NCBI GenBank assembly: GCA_947589065.1
Contig: CANPZM010000012.1
Coordinates: 1 to 40,068 of the forward strand
Origin: an uncultured Clostridia bacterium
GTDB lineage: Bacteria; Bacillota; Clostridia; TANB77; CAG-508
Direction: 5' to 3'
DNA length: 40,068 bases
Part shown: positions 17,124-25,699 of the stretch, in pieces
How positions within the stretch are numbered: the stretch's first letter is position 1
Layout: each line of letters begins with the position of its first letter
The notes under the pieces: generated by a model
Told to the model about the DNA's origin: nothing
Database searches by the model: none
Seen by the model: only the letters and a program-made list of their open reading frames with translations
Translations under genes and position numbers: made by a program

Positions 17124-17982
17124 CTACAAATCTAGTATGTCTTCAAGTGAAGATACTAAAATTGCACCATCTTTAATTAGCATATTTGTTCCAGCTGATT
17201 TAAGACTTGTAATATTTCCAGGAATTGCATATACGTTTTTTCCTTGCTCAAGTCCTAAATTAGCTGTAATTATACTTCCACTTTTTTGAGTTGCTTCAAC
17301 TACTAAAATTTTTTCTGATAACCCACTTATTATTCTATTTCTTTGCGGAAAATAATTTGGTATTGGTTTTGTATCTATTCCATATTCAGACAATATTAAT
17401 CCATTATTGCTTAATATTTCATCATATAATTTTTTATTTTGTTCTGGATAAATATAATTCACTCCAGAACCTAATACTGCAATTGTATTTCCTTTTGCTT
17501 TTAATGCTCCTTTATGTGCTTCTGTGTCAATTCCGATAAGCTAATCCACTTACAATACAATATCCTTTTTTGGCTAGTGAATAGCTAAATTGTCGTGATA
17601 TGTATTTTCCATATTCTGAACAATTTCTGCATCCTACTATTGAAATACTTTTATTATTTAATAATTTAATATTTCCTTTAGCGTATAATACAATTGGAAA
17701 ATCATATATGTTTTTTAATTGTTTTGAATAATTTTTATTTTTATATGTTATAATTTCTGTTCCAGTATTATTACTTTCTTCAAAAATTATATTAGCTTTT
17801 TTTCTTTTATCTATATTTAATATTTTTTCTATGACTTCTTCTGAGTCTGTGTATTTTTGCAAATCAATTTTTGATAATTGAAAAATTTCTTTAGGATTTT
17901 CAAATATTTTTAATAGTTGTATTTTTTCTATTGGCTTAAAATTTAAAATTGAGAGCCAAATCCAGTAAAAAATTTCTTCCAT
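17124..17982 (-). pseudogene. dprA: DNA processing protein DprA, split by a one-base frameshift
   Basis: DprA loads RecA onto incoming single-stranded DNA during transformation. The first frame (17982 to 17527) carries a SAM-like N-terminal region and the start of the Rossmann core (KSISIVGCRNCSEYG, CIVSGLA). It then runs into a stop two codons past the join. The rest of the core continues in another frame: GIDTEAHKGALKAKGNTIAVLGSGV, NYIYPEQNKKLYDEIL, FPQRNRIISGLS, VEATQKSGSIITANLGLEQGKNVYAIPG. One extra base at about 17535-17538 separates SGLA from GIDTEAH; removing a T would give SGLAIGID, the family motif. The joined length is about 286 aa, and the C-terminal winged helix of long DprA proteins is absent. 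Either a real null allele or an assembly error. folD lies 37 bases upstream. Confidence 0.9.
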
Positions 17983-18019
17983 TTTACTTATTTGATTTTG
18001 CCCCCAATTATTTTATATA

Positions 18020-18865
18020 TTATTTATTTTGTTCTTTTGCGGCTTTCACTACATTTGTCATAAGCATTGCAATTGTCATTGGTCCTACTCCTCCTGGAAC
18101 AGGTGTGATGTAACTAGTTTTTTTACTTACATTTTCAAAGTCTACATCACCATTTAAATTTCCTTCTTCAGTTCTATTTATTCCTACATCTATTACCACA
18201 GCTCCTGGTTTTACCATATCTTCAGTAATAAATTTTGACTTACCTATTGCAACAACTAAAATATCTGCTTGATTTGTAATTGATGATAAATTTTTTGTTT
18301 TGGAATGACAAATTGTTACTGTTGCATTCTTATTTAATAAGCACTGACTCATTGGTTTACCAACAATATTACTTCTTCCAACTACTACTGCATGTTTTCC
18401 TTCTATTTCTATATTATAGTCTTCTAAAATCTTTATTATTCCATAAGGTGTACATGAAATAAAAGTATCCTGTCCTAATACCAATTTGCCTACATTTACT
18501 GGATTAAATCCATCAACATCTTTTTCAGGTGATATCTTTTTGAATGCTTCATTTATATCTAAATGGTTTGGAATTGGACTTTGTAATAGTATTCCATTTA
18601 TTTCTTTTTCTTTATTTAATTTATCTATTAGATCAATTAGTTCCTCTTGACTTGTTTCCTCTGGTAATAGATATTCTTCAAAATCTATTCCGATATATTC
18701 GCATGCTCTGTTTTTATTTCTAACATATATATGTGATGCATTATCATTTCCTACCATTATAACTGCCAATTTAGGATTAATTTCCTCTTCTTTTAGTTTT
18801 ATAACTTCGTTTTTAAGTTCATCTTTTATTTTCTGTGCAACTTTTTTTCCTTCTAATAGTATCAT
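18020..18865 (-). CDS. folD: Bifunctional methylenetetrahydrofolate dehydrogenase/cyclohydrolase
   Basis: 281 aa, the standard length. Converts 5,10-methylene-THF to 10-formyl-THF with NADP. Seen: N-terminal LLEGKKVAQKIKDEL, catalytic-lysine motif YVRNKNRACEYIGI at about 48-61, GILLQSPIPNHLD, FNPVNVGKL, the NADP motif VVVGRSNIVGKPMSQCLL around 162, and the C-terminal TPVPGGVGPMTIAML. All substrate-site residues expected of an active enzyme appear present. The start is behind GAGAGGA. It sits in a same-strand run dpaA-uppP-folD-dprA with gaps of 31, 45 and 37 bases, so it is probably co-transcribed. Confidence 0.97.
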   Translation of the reverse strand: MILLEGKKVAQKIKDELKNEVIKLKEEEINPKLAVIMVGNDNASHIYVRNKNRACEYIGIDFEEYLLPEETSQEELIDLIDKLNKEKEINGILLQSPIPNHLDINEAFKKISPEKDVDGFNPVNVGKLVLGQDTFISCTPYGIIKILEDYNIEIEGKHAVVVGRSNIVGKPMSQCLLNKNATVTICHSKTKNLSSITNQADILVVAIGKSKFITEDMVKPGAVVIDVGINRTEEGNLNGDVDFENVSKKTSYITPVPGGVGPMTIAMLMTNVVKAAKEQNK

Positions 18866-18910
18866 TTTAATCCTCTCTTTTTTAGCTCAAAATACTTTAA
18901 AAATCTAAAT

Positions 18911-19699
18911 TTATCTTAAGAAAAATACAGCATATACTATTAATCCTAAAATTACTCTATAAATAGCAAATATTTTGAAACTTCCTTTTTTCAAAAATTC
19001 CATTAAAAATTTTATAACTAATAGTCCAACTAAAAAGCTAACTAATACACCAACAAAAAATGCTACTGAAAATTGAAATTCAAATATTTTTAATAGTGTT
19101 GCTGCAAATATAATAGGCGTTGATAATAAAAATGTATATTTAGCTACACTAGTTCTATCTACTTTTAAAGCTCTACCTACTGTAATAGTAGCTCCTGAAC
19201 GAGATACACCAGGTATAAAAGCTAAAACTTGTGATATTCCAATTAAAAATGCCTGTTTAAAGCTCATTGTTTCATATGTATATTCAGATTTAGAATTTTT
19301 ATCAACTACATACAATAAAATTCCCATTACTATTAGTGCTGTTGCAACTATAAGTGGTTGAGTTAAATAGTCTTCTAAAAAATGTTCAAATATAAGACCT
19401 ATTATTCCAGCTGGAATTGTTGCTGCAACTATATACCAAAATATTTTTCCTTCTGTTGTTTTTTCTTTTTTTACAGCTAATTTATATCCTCCTTTTATAA
19501 GATTAATCCAATCTTTGAAAAAGAAAATACATATTGCTAATAGTGTTCCAAAGTGTAATGCTATGTCAAATGAATCTGAAATATTCCATTGAAAGAAGAA
19601 TTCAGATAATAAGTATAAATGTCCAGAACTTGATATTGGTAAAAGTTCTGTAAATCCTTGTACTGCTCCTAATATCGCTGCTTGCAAAATTTGAATCAT
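18911..19699 (-). CDS. uppP: Undecaprenyl-diphosphate phosphatase
   Basis: 262 aa polytopic membrane phosphatase (BacA/UppP) that recycles undecaprenyl diphosphate to the monophosphate carrier for peptidoglycan synthesis; loss or gain alters bacitracin sensitivity in other bacteria. Seen: GAVQGFTELLPISSSGHLYLLS at about 12-33, with the conserved Glu and SSSGH, and the second active-site motif PGVSRSGATITVGRAL at about 162-177, together with about eight membrane segments. The start is behind AAAGGAAA. It lies 31 bases downstream of dpaA on the same strand. It uses the same lipid as the DgkA-type kinase at the left end of the window. Confidence 0.96.
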   Translation of the reverse strand: MIQILQAAILGAVQGFTELLPISSSGHLYLLSEFFFQWNISDSFDIALHFGTLLAICIFFFKDWINLIKGGYKLAVKKEKTTEGKIFWYIVAATIPAGIIGLIFEHFLEDYLTQPLIVATALIVMGILLYVVDKNSKSEYTYETMSFKQAFLIGISQVLAFIPGVSRSGATITVGRALKVDRTSVAKYTFLLSTPIIFAATLLKIFEFQFSVAFFVGVLVSFLVGLLVIKFLMEFLKKGSFKIFAIYRVILGLIVYAVFFLR

Positions 19700-19730
19700 G
19701 TTTATTTTCCTTTCTTAATTCCTTAGTTTT

Positions 19731-20606
19731 TTATAATTCTTTAAGTATATGATAAAATGTTTCTTTAATAAATTCTGCTGAAGTCATTGGTGCTACTCTT
19801 CCTGGAAGTGATAAGGCCCATATTAGTTTTAATCCAATTCTTCTTGCTGCATTTCTATCTACTCCTCCTGGATTTGATGACAAGTCTATAATTGTACATT
19901 CTTTTTTTACATGTTGAAGCTTATTTTCGTCTAAAATCTGAAATGGAATTGTATTAATTATAATATCATAATTTTCTAGTACGCCATCTAACTCACTTAA
20001 GTGAATTGGTGTATAACCATATGCCTTAATCCAAGCTATATCTGCGTTTTTTCTTGCTTCGCATGAAACTTTTGCACCTATTCCATCTAGCATTTTGGCT
20101 AATACTTTTCCAACTCTACCAAAACCCATTATTAAAATATTACTTCCATGTATGGTTTTGGTTGTATTTTCCATTGCAATTTGTATTGTGCCTTCAGCAG
20201 TTGCAATAGTATTTAAAACAACTAATTCTTCTCTTTTTAATAAATCGATTGATTTTATATTTCCTTCCTGTAATCTTTCAGATAATTTTTCAGAAATTTT
20301 TCCTGCTAAAAATATTTTGTTTTTATTAGACATTTCCTTTATTAATTCATCGACTAATATTTTTTCCTCTGCAAAAGGTGCACTTAAAAATTCTGAGTCA
20401 TTTGCCATTGGAACTGGTCCAATAATTATTTCTGAACTGTTAACTACTTCTGGAATACTTCTACATTTTTTTATATTTGAGCTTTCAATCAATTCTTCTG
20501 AATTTTCTAATCCATATGTATATACCATAAAATCATCTTTTGATAATAATTCAATCAAATTAACAATCCTTAAATCTCCACCTATAATGGATACAGTTTT
20601 ATACAT
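19731..20606 (-). CDS. dpaA: Dipicolinate synthase subunit A
   Basis: 291 aa (SpoVFA). Oxidises the dihydrodipicolinate pathway product to dipicolinic acid, the spore-core chelator, in the mother cell. Seen: N-terminal VSIIGGDLR, then GPVPMANDSEFLSAPF, the NAD(P)-binding ILIMGFGRVGKVLAKMLDGIGAKV at about 152-175, and the C-terminal DLSSNPGGVDRNAARRIGLKLIWALSLPGRVAP. The start is behind AGGAGAG. The flavoprotein partner gene dpaB (spoVFB), normally adjacent, is not here: uppP follows at once. Either dpaB is elsewhere or another flavoprotein is used. Confidence 0.95.
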   Translation of the reverse strand: MYKTVSIIGGDLRIVNLIELLSKDDFMVYTYGLENSEELIESSNIKKCRSIPEVVNSSEIIIGPVPMANDSEFLSAPFAEEKILVDELIKEMSNKNKIFLAGKISEKLSERLQEGNIKSIDLLKREELVVLNTIATAEGTIQIAMENTTKTIHGSNILIMGFGRVGKVLAKMLDGIGAKVSCEARKNADIAWIKAYGYTPIHLSELDGVLENYDIIINTIPFQILDENKLQHVKKECTIIDLSSNPGGVDRNAARRIGLKLIWALSLPGRVAPMTSAEFIKETFYHILKEL

Positions 20607-20628
20607 ATTTACTCTCCTTTTCTATAAA

Positions 20629-21880
20629 TTAAATTTTTTCTTTTGTATAATCGGATATATTTTTGTCGTCATCATTAGTATGCTTTGACTCTTCATCATG
20701 AAATATTTTATCTAATCTTTGTGAAACTCTATTTTTTACTTCATTTTTATTCATATCATCAATTAAGTATACTGTTTCTTCTAAATATTTTTGTATTTCT
20801 TCATCTTTTTTGCTTAATTTTTTTACATTCGTTTGTCCTAGTGTTATTGATATAACTATATGTTCTTTTATTGGTTCAAAAATTTTTTCCTTTGAAATTC
20901 TTTCTAAGTATGAATTATCAATTTCTATTGCTTTATTAGCAAATACAATTGCTTTATCTTTTTCATTCTTTATCATATATATTTTTGCTAATTGATAATA
21001 TGCATTGGCTTCTAATTCTTCTGACATTAATACTTCTGCAAAATACTTTTCTGCTGTTTCTAAATCTTTTTCAATAAGTGCAATTTGTCCTAAATTATAT
21101 TTAGACATATAAGATCTATGATTTATTTCTGCAGCTTTTTCATAGCATTCTTTTGCATTTGCAAAATCATTTAGTCTTGTATAAGCAATTCCAAGGTTAT
21201 AATATAAATCAAAATCAGCTGGTTTATATCTTAAAGCTGATTGATATACATTTACAGCTTCTTTAAACCTTTCTTTTTCACATAATAAATCTCCTAATAA
21301 AATAGAGGCTTTATAATATTCTGGATTATTTTCATTTAAATTCATAAGCATTGTAATAGCTTCATCTTTTTTTCCTAAATCTTTTAGGAGTTCTGCAATT
21401 TTATAATAAGAATCATAATCTTTTTTGTTCGTGTCAACTGCTTTAACATATTCATCTATTGCTTTTCTCATTCCGCCTTCTTTTTCATAGATTTTTCCTA
21501 ATAAAATATGTCCTTTATATGTATCAGGATATTTTTCCATTAAATTTAATAATACTGTTTTAGCTGCTTTTTTATCTCCTATAAATAGTAAAAACTTAGC
21601 TTGAAGATAAGCAAATATTTCAGCAAAATTATTACCATTATACTCTATTCCGAAGTATTATAATTGGTAATACTATTGCTAATATATACATTAATATTTT
21701 TGAAATAATACTTGTAAAAATCCATCCAATAAGCAATTCAAGAAAATTTAGTGCAATTCCTAATGCTTCTATAACTAATATTATAATATAACTTGTATCA
21801 TTTTTTCTTATTAATTTTGAAAAAATAATAATAAATAAAGAAAATGCTAATATATTAAATATGAATTTTTCAATTAACAT
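20629..21880 (-). pseudogene. Membrane-anchored TPR protein, split by a frameshift
   Basis: The TPR frame (to 20629) contains at least six tandem TPR units (YKGHILLGKIYEKEGGMRKAI, YDSYYKIAELLKDLGKKDEA, FDLYYNLGIAYTRLNDFANA and others). Its first ATG is at 21540, but good TPR-like coding continues upstream with no start codon back to a stop near 21655. A second frame (21880 to 21638) encodes about 80 aa with three membrane segments and ends there. Skipping one base near 21645-21652 joins the two into a roughly 416-aa protein with an N-terminal membrane domain and cytosolic TPRs. The start at 21880 is chosen for AGAGGTG with 8-nt spacing. It lies 22 bases upstream of dpaA. Function unknown, probably a scaffold. 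If the break is real, the TPR part could only be made by reinitiation. Confidence 0.8.
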
Positions 21881-21910
21881 TTTTTCTTCACCTCTACTTA
21901 AACAACCTTT

Positions 21911-21933
21911 AAAAAACGGCAATGCAACTTGCC
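21911..21933 (-). promoter_or_regulatory. Attenuator-like hairpin in the leader of the TPR gene
   Basis: Minus strand GGCAA-GTTGCA-TTGCC followed by G and six T, located between the promoter (21950-21978) and the start at 21880. The short 5-bp stem makes termination uncertain. Confidence 0.35.
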
Positions 21934-21949
21934 TATTTTTATGGTTATC

Positions 21950-21978
21950 ATTATAACATATGGTTTTTTTTTTAACAA
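21950..21978 (-). promoter_or_regulatory. Predicted promoter of the TPR-dpaA-uppP-folD-dprA run
   Basis: Minus strand TTGTTA, 17 nt containing a run of ten A, TATAAT. It is the only good promoter seen upstream of this five-gene same-strand run. Confidence 0.55.
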
Positions 21979-22097
21979 GAGAGTTTATATTATTTCTTAT
22001 TCATTTTATTCTTTCTATTTTTCTTAAATCTTGACTTTTTTTATCAATCTACTATATTATAGTTTTAATAAATTTTATGGAAGGAATAAATATTTAT

Positions 22098-23762
22098 ATG
22101 GCATTAGATGGTATAATTACAAAATCTGAAATTTCAATACTTCAAAAAGATTTAGTTGGTGCAAAAGTTAATAAAATATTGCAACCTAGCAAAACAGAAA
22201 TAGTTTTTAATTTATATAATCAAAAGAATTTTATGTTAGATATTTGCACACACCCAGATTATTATAGAATATGTATTACAGAATATTCTAAGCCTAATCC
22301 TACAAACGCTTTTAATTTTTGTATGTTGCTTAGAAAATATTTAACTAATAGTAAAATTAAAAGTATTGACAGTATTGATTTAGACAGGATTATTTATATA
22401 ACTTTTGAAACTAATAATGAATTAAGGGATACTCTAAATTATTCTTTAATTATTGAACTTATGGGTAGACGTAGTAATATTATTTTAGTAAATGACAAAA
22501 ATACAATTATTGATTCATTAAAACATATTGTTACATCAGATAGAGAAATTTGTCCTGCAAGAATTTATGAACTTCCTTTGTCATCTAAGCGTTCGTTTAT
22601 AGATATTAATTTTGAAGATTTTTGTAATTTAGTGTTATCTTCTGAAAGTAATGATCTTGTTAATACTTTAGCAAATAGTTTTACAGGATTTAGTTATTCA
22701 TTTGTAGAAAATATGCTTAATGAACTTAATATAGATAGTTCAAGTAGAGATATTAATGACTTAAATCAGATATTTACTTATATCAAAAATCTATTAGAAA
22801 ATATTGAAAAGCGTCAAGTTTTTATAAAAGAAACTGAAAAAGATTTTGTTATTTCTCTAAGTGATAAAGATAGAAATATAAATGAATTTTTGGATACTTA
22901 TTATCATAATAAAGAAATTGAAGATATATTTACTTCTGCAAAATCTGCTTTATCTAAAGTAATATTATCTAGTTTAAAAAAATCATCAAAAAAATTGGAT
23001 AATATAAATAAAAAATTAAAAGAATGCAATAACATGGATATTTATAAATTATATGGTGAACTTTTAACAGCTAATTTGTATAAATTTCATGGTAATTTTG
23101 CTGAGCCATCAGTTACTGTAGAAAATTATTATAATAATGCTTTAGTTTCAATTCCTTTAGATACTTCACTTTCCTACAGTAAAAATGCTGAAAAATTTTT
23201 TAAGAAATATAATAAATTAAAAAACACTTTAAATGTAGTCTCTGTTCAAAAAAAAGAAACTGAATTAGAACTTGAGTACATAGAAAGTATAATATCTTCT
23301 CTTTCAAATGCTCATACTCTTGATGATGTAAAAGAAATACACAATGAATTTTCAGAAAATTTGCAATTAAAAAAATATAATTATAAATCTTTTCAAAAAG
23401 TTCTTTCAGATAAAAATTTCGTAAGTAATTTAAATAAAATAGTAATTAATGGTTATGATGTTTATATAGGTAAGAATAATAAGCAAAATGATTATTTATC
23501 TTTACATTTTGCAAATAAATCTGATATTTGGTTTCATGCTCAAGGCTTTCATGGAGCACATGTAATTTTAAAGACTAATGGAAAATTGCCTGATGAAGAT
23601 ACTTTATTTAAATGTGCTCAAATCGCAAAGCAAAATTGTAGGGCATCTTTAGAAAGAAATGTTTCTGTTGATTATACTTATGTAAAATATTTAAAAAAGC
23701 ATCCTAGTGGAAAAGTTGGAATGGTGTCTTATACTAATTTTAAAACCATTATTGTTCCATAA
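22098..23762 (+). CDS. rqcH: NFACT family ribosome-quality-control protein RqcH (Rqc2)
   Basis: 554 aa. Binds the 50S-peptidyl-tRNA complex of stalled ribosomes and adds C-terminal alanine tails that mark the chain for decay. Seen: N-terminal NFACT-N domain starting MALDGIITKSEI with the Asp-Arg pair at about 96-97 (IDLDRIIY) known to be needed for tailing in Bacillus RqcH, a central coiled coil (about 300-440, Lys/Glu/Leu-rich), and the NFACT-R domain near the C-terminus (SDIWFHAQGFHGAHVILK, VDYTYVKYLKKHPSGKVGMVSY). The frame allows an ATG seven codons earlier (22077), but that would place the only ribosome-site-like sequence (AAGGA) inside the gene; MALDG is the family start. It stands alone, with a terminator behind it. 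Confidence 0.93.
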   Translation: MALDGIITKSEISILQKDLVGAKVNKILQPSKTEIVFNLYNQKNFMLDICTHPDYYRICITEYSKPNPTNAFNFCMLLRKYLTNSKIKSIDSIDLDRIIYITFETNNELRDTLNYSLIIELMGRRSNIILVNDKNTIIDSLKHIVTSDREICPARIYELPLSSKRSFIDINFEDFCNLVLSSESNDLVNTLANSFTGFSYSFVENMLNELNIDSSSRDINDLNQIFTYIKNLLENIEKRQVFIKETEKDFVISLSDKDRNINEFLDTYYHNKEIEDIFTSAKSALSKVILSSLKKSSKKLDNINKKLKECNNMDIYKLYGELLTANLYKFHGNFAEPSVTVENYYNNALVSIPLDTSLSYSKNAEKFFKKYNKLKNTLNVVSVQKKETELELEYIESIISSLSNAHTLDDVKEIHNEFSENLQLKKYNYKSFQKVLSDKNFVSNLNKIVINGYDVYIGKNNKQNDYLSLHFANKSDIWFHAQGFHGAHVILKTNGKLPDEDTLFKCAQIAKQNCRASLERNVSVDYTYVKYLKKHPSGKVGMVSYTNFKTIIVP

Positions 23763-23791
23763 AAAAACTTCACATTTCTGTGAAGCTTTTT
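23763..23791. terminator. Bidirectional terminator between rqcH and the acetate operon
   Basis: CTTCACA-TTTC-TGTGAAG with A-run before and T-run after, lying between two convergent genes. Confidence 0.88.
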
Positions 23792-23795
23792 ATTT

Positions 23796-24464
23796 CTATA
23801 TATTTTTATTTTTCTCTTCAATTACTTCGTTCCTTGTTGTTTCTACAATATCTTCTATATTACTGTTTTTCTCTTTTAAATAATCATCTGTAGTTTTATA
23901 TGATTTCTTTGTTTCTTCAAATATTTTTTGTATATTTTCAGTAGTGTCTGTTGATTTTATTTTTTTATTTACACATTCTTCTAAATTTTCTAAAACAGTT
24001 ATATTATTCATTGCATACTCATCTGTACTATTATCTAATTGAGTAATTGTTTTTATGTCTTGATTAAATATTTTAGTCTTTTTAGGTTCTTTCTTAGTTA
24101 TAAATCCATACATATAATTTTTACTATTATAGTCATATATTAATTGTATTGTATTTATTTCTTCATTTTTAACTATTGTCTCTACTGTTTTACTTTCTTT
24201 ATTTATTGAAAAAATCTTATATAGTTTCTTAGAATTTTTTACTATTAGTTCTGGAATTTCATCATTATTTAAGTTTAATAATCCTATTTCTATATCATCT
24301 TCTTGAATTTTTAAATTGTTAATATACATTTCAGTCCAATTTATTTCTTCTACTTTTTTTTCTTCATTATGATTTTTTTTCTTGTTTAATATTATAAATG
24401 TTCCTGTTAAAATTGCAATAATAATTATAATAATAATTAGTATTATACAAATCTTTCTTTTCAT
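23796..24464 (-). CDS. Membrane-anchored protein with a VCBS-like repeat, function unknown
   Basis: 222 aa; not recognised as a named family. An N-terminal membrane anchor (about 5-26) is followed by a Lys/Glu-rich exterior. The segment IGLLNLNNDEIPELIV at about 61-76 resembles the calcium-loop repeats (LxDxxxDGxPEL) seen in many Clostridial secreted proteins, though with Asn at several acidic positions. The remainder is charged and low in complexity. The start is behind TAGGAG. It begins 20 bases after the second acetate kinase stop and is probably the last gene of that operon, but nothing in its sequence suggests a role in acetate metabolism. Confidence 0.75.
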   Translation of the reverse strand: MKRKICIILIIIIIIIAILTGTFIILNKKKNHNEEKKVEEINWTEMYINNLKIQEDDIEIGLLNLNNDEIPELIVKNSKKLYKIFSINKESKTVETIVKNEEINTIQLIYDYNSKNYMYGFITKKEPKKTKIFNQDIKTITQLDNSTDEYAMNNITVLENLEECVNKKIKSTDTTENIQKIFEETKKSYKTTDDYLKEKNSNIEDIVETTRNEVIEEKNKNI

Positions 24465-24484
24465 TTTTTTCTCCTAAAAAACTT

Positions 24485-25678
24485 TTATTTTGCTATTAAT
24501 CTTTTAGTTTCTCTTGCAATCATTAATTCTTCATCTGTTGGCACAATATATGCTTTTATTTTAGAATTAGTTTTTGAAATCATTTTTTCTTCACTTTTTA
24601 TGTTATTTGCATTTTCATCTAGTTCTAATCCCATAAATTCTAAATGTTCGCAAATTCCTTTTCTTATATTTATTTGATTTTCTCCTACTCCTCCGGTAAA
24701 TACTATTACATCAACTCCGTTCATAACAGCAGCATATCTTGCTACATATTGAGCAACAGAAGATTTAAATGCTTCCATAGCAATTTGAGCTCTTTCATTG
24801 CCTTCATTACTTTTAGCTTCAATTTCTCTAAAATCTGGTGCTAATCCTGAAATTCCCATTACCCCTGAATCTTTATTTAATATATTTTCCATTTCATCTG
24901 GTGTTAGATTTTCTTTTTTCATAATATATAAAATAACAGATGGATCGATATCTCCGCTTCTTGTTACCATTGGTATTCCACCAAGTGGAGTTAATCCCAT
25001 ACTTGTTTCTATTGATTTCCCATTTTGTATTGCACATATACTTGCACCTTGCCCTAAGTGGCAAGTTATTATCTTTAAGTCTTCAATATTTTTTCCCATT
25101 ATTTCTGCTACTCGTTTTGAAACATACATATGTGATGTTCCATGAAATCCATATTTTCTTATACCGTATTTTTCATAATATCCATAGTTTAGCGGATAAA
25201 TATAATTTTCTTTAGGCATTGTTTGGTGAAATGCTGTGTCAAATACTGCTACCATTGGTTTTCCTGGCATTACTTTTTGGCATGCTTCTATTCCCAGTAA
25301 TGTTGCTGGATTGTGTAATGGTGCTAAACTTGTATATTCTTTTATAGTATCTATTACATTCTGATCTATTACTACTGATTCTGCTATTTTTTCTCCGCCA
25401 TGTACTGCTCTATGTCCAACAGCACTTATTTCATCTAATGTATCAATAACTTTATATTCTGGATTTGTTAATTGTTTTATAGTAAAATCAATTGCTTCTG
25501 CATGGTCTGGTGCATAATGTTCAATAGTTTTCTTTATTCCATTTACTTTATGTGTTATAAATGATTCTTTTTCTCCTATTCTTTCATATTTTCCAGATGC
25601 TAAAACTGCTTCTTTCTCCATATCTATTAGTTGATATTTTAAAGAAGAACTTCCACAATTTAAAACTAATATTTTCAT
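24485..25678 (-). CDS. ackA: Acetate kinase, second tandem copy
   Basis: 397 aa. Acetyl phosphate + ADP to acetate + ATP, the energy-yielding last step of fermentation. Seen: LNCGSSSLKYQLID at the N-terminus, HRAVHGGEK with catalytic Arg, FDTAFHQTMP, KYGFHGTSHMYVSKR with catalytic His, the nucleotide-site CHLGQGASICAIQNGKSIETSMG, TRSGDIDPS with the second catalytic Arg, and FTGGVGEN. Every catalytic residue of the ASKHA fold is kept. It starts 21 bases downstream of the other acetate kinase gene and is clearly similar to it along its whole length, so it comes from a tandem duplication whose copies have since diverged. Confidence 0.95.
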   Translation of the reverse strand: MKILVLNCGSSSLKYQLIDMEKEAVLASGKYERIGEKESFITHKVNGIKKTIEHYAPDHAEAIDFTIKQLTNPEYKVIDTLDEISAVGHRAVHGGEKIAESVVIDQNVIDTIKEYTSLAPLHNPATLLGIEACQKVMPGKPMVAVFDTAFHQTMPKENYIYPLNYGYYEKYGIRKYGFHGTSHMYVSKRVAEIMGKNIEDLKIITCHLGQGASICAIQNGKSIETSMGLTPLGGIPMVTRSGDIDPSVILYIMKKENLTPDEMENILNKDSGVMGISGLAPDFREIEAKSNEGNERAQIAMEAFKSSVAQYVARYAAVMNGVDVIVFTGGVGENQINIRKGICEHLEFMGLELDENANNIKSEEKMISKTNSKIKAYIVPTDEELMIARETKRLIAK

Positions 25679-25699
25679 GATTTATCTCCTTAATAAAAT

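Noticed and set aside
17124..21880. Reassignment of the CGG codon in this organism.
   Set aside because: CGG reassignment is known in some Firmicutes, but here the codon is read only in broken or probably foreign genes, so the window gives no alignment evidence for any meaning.
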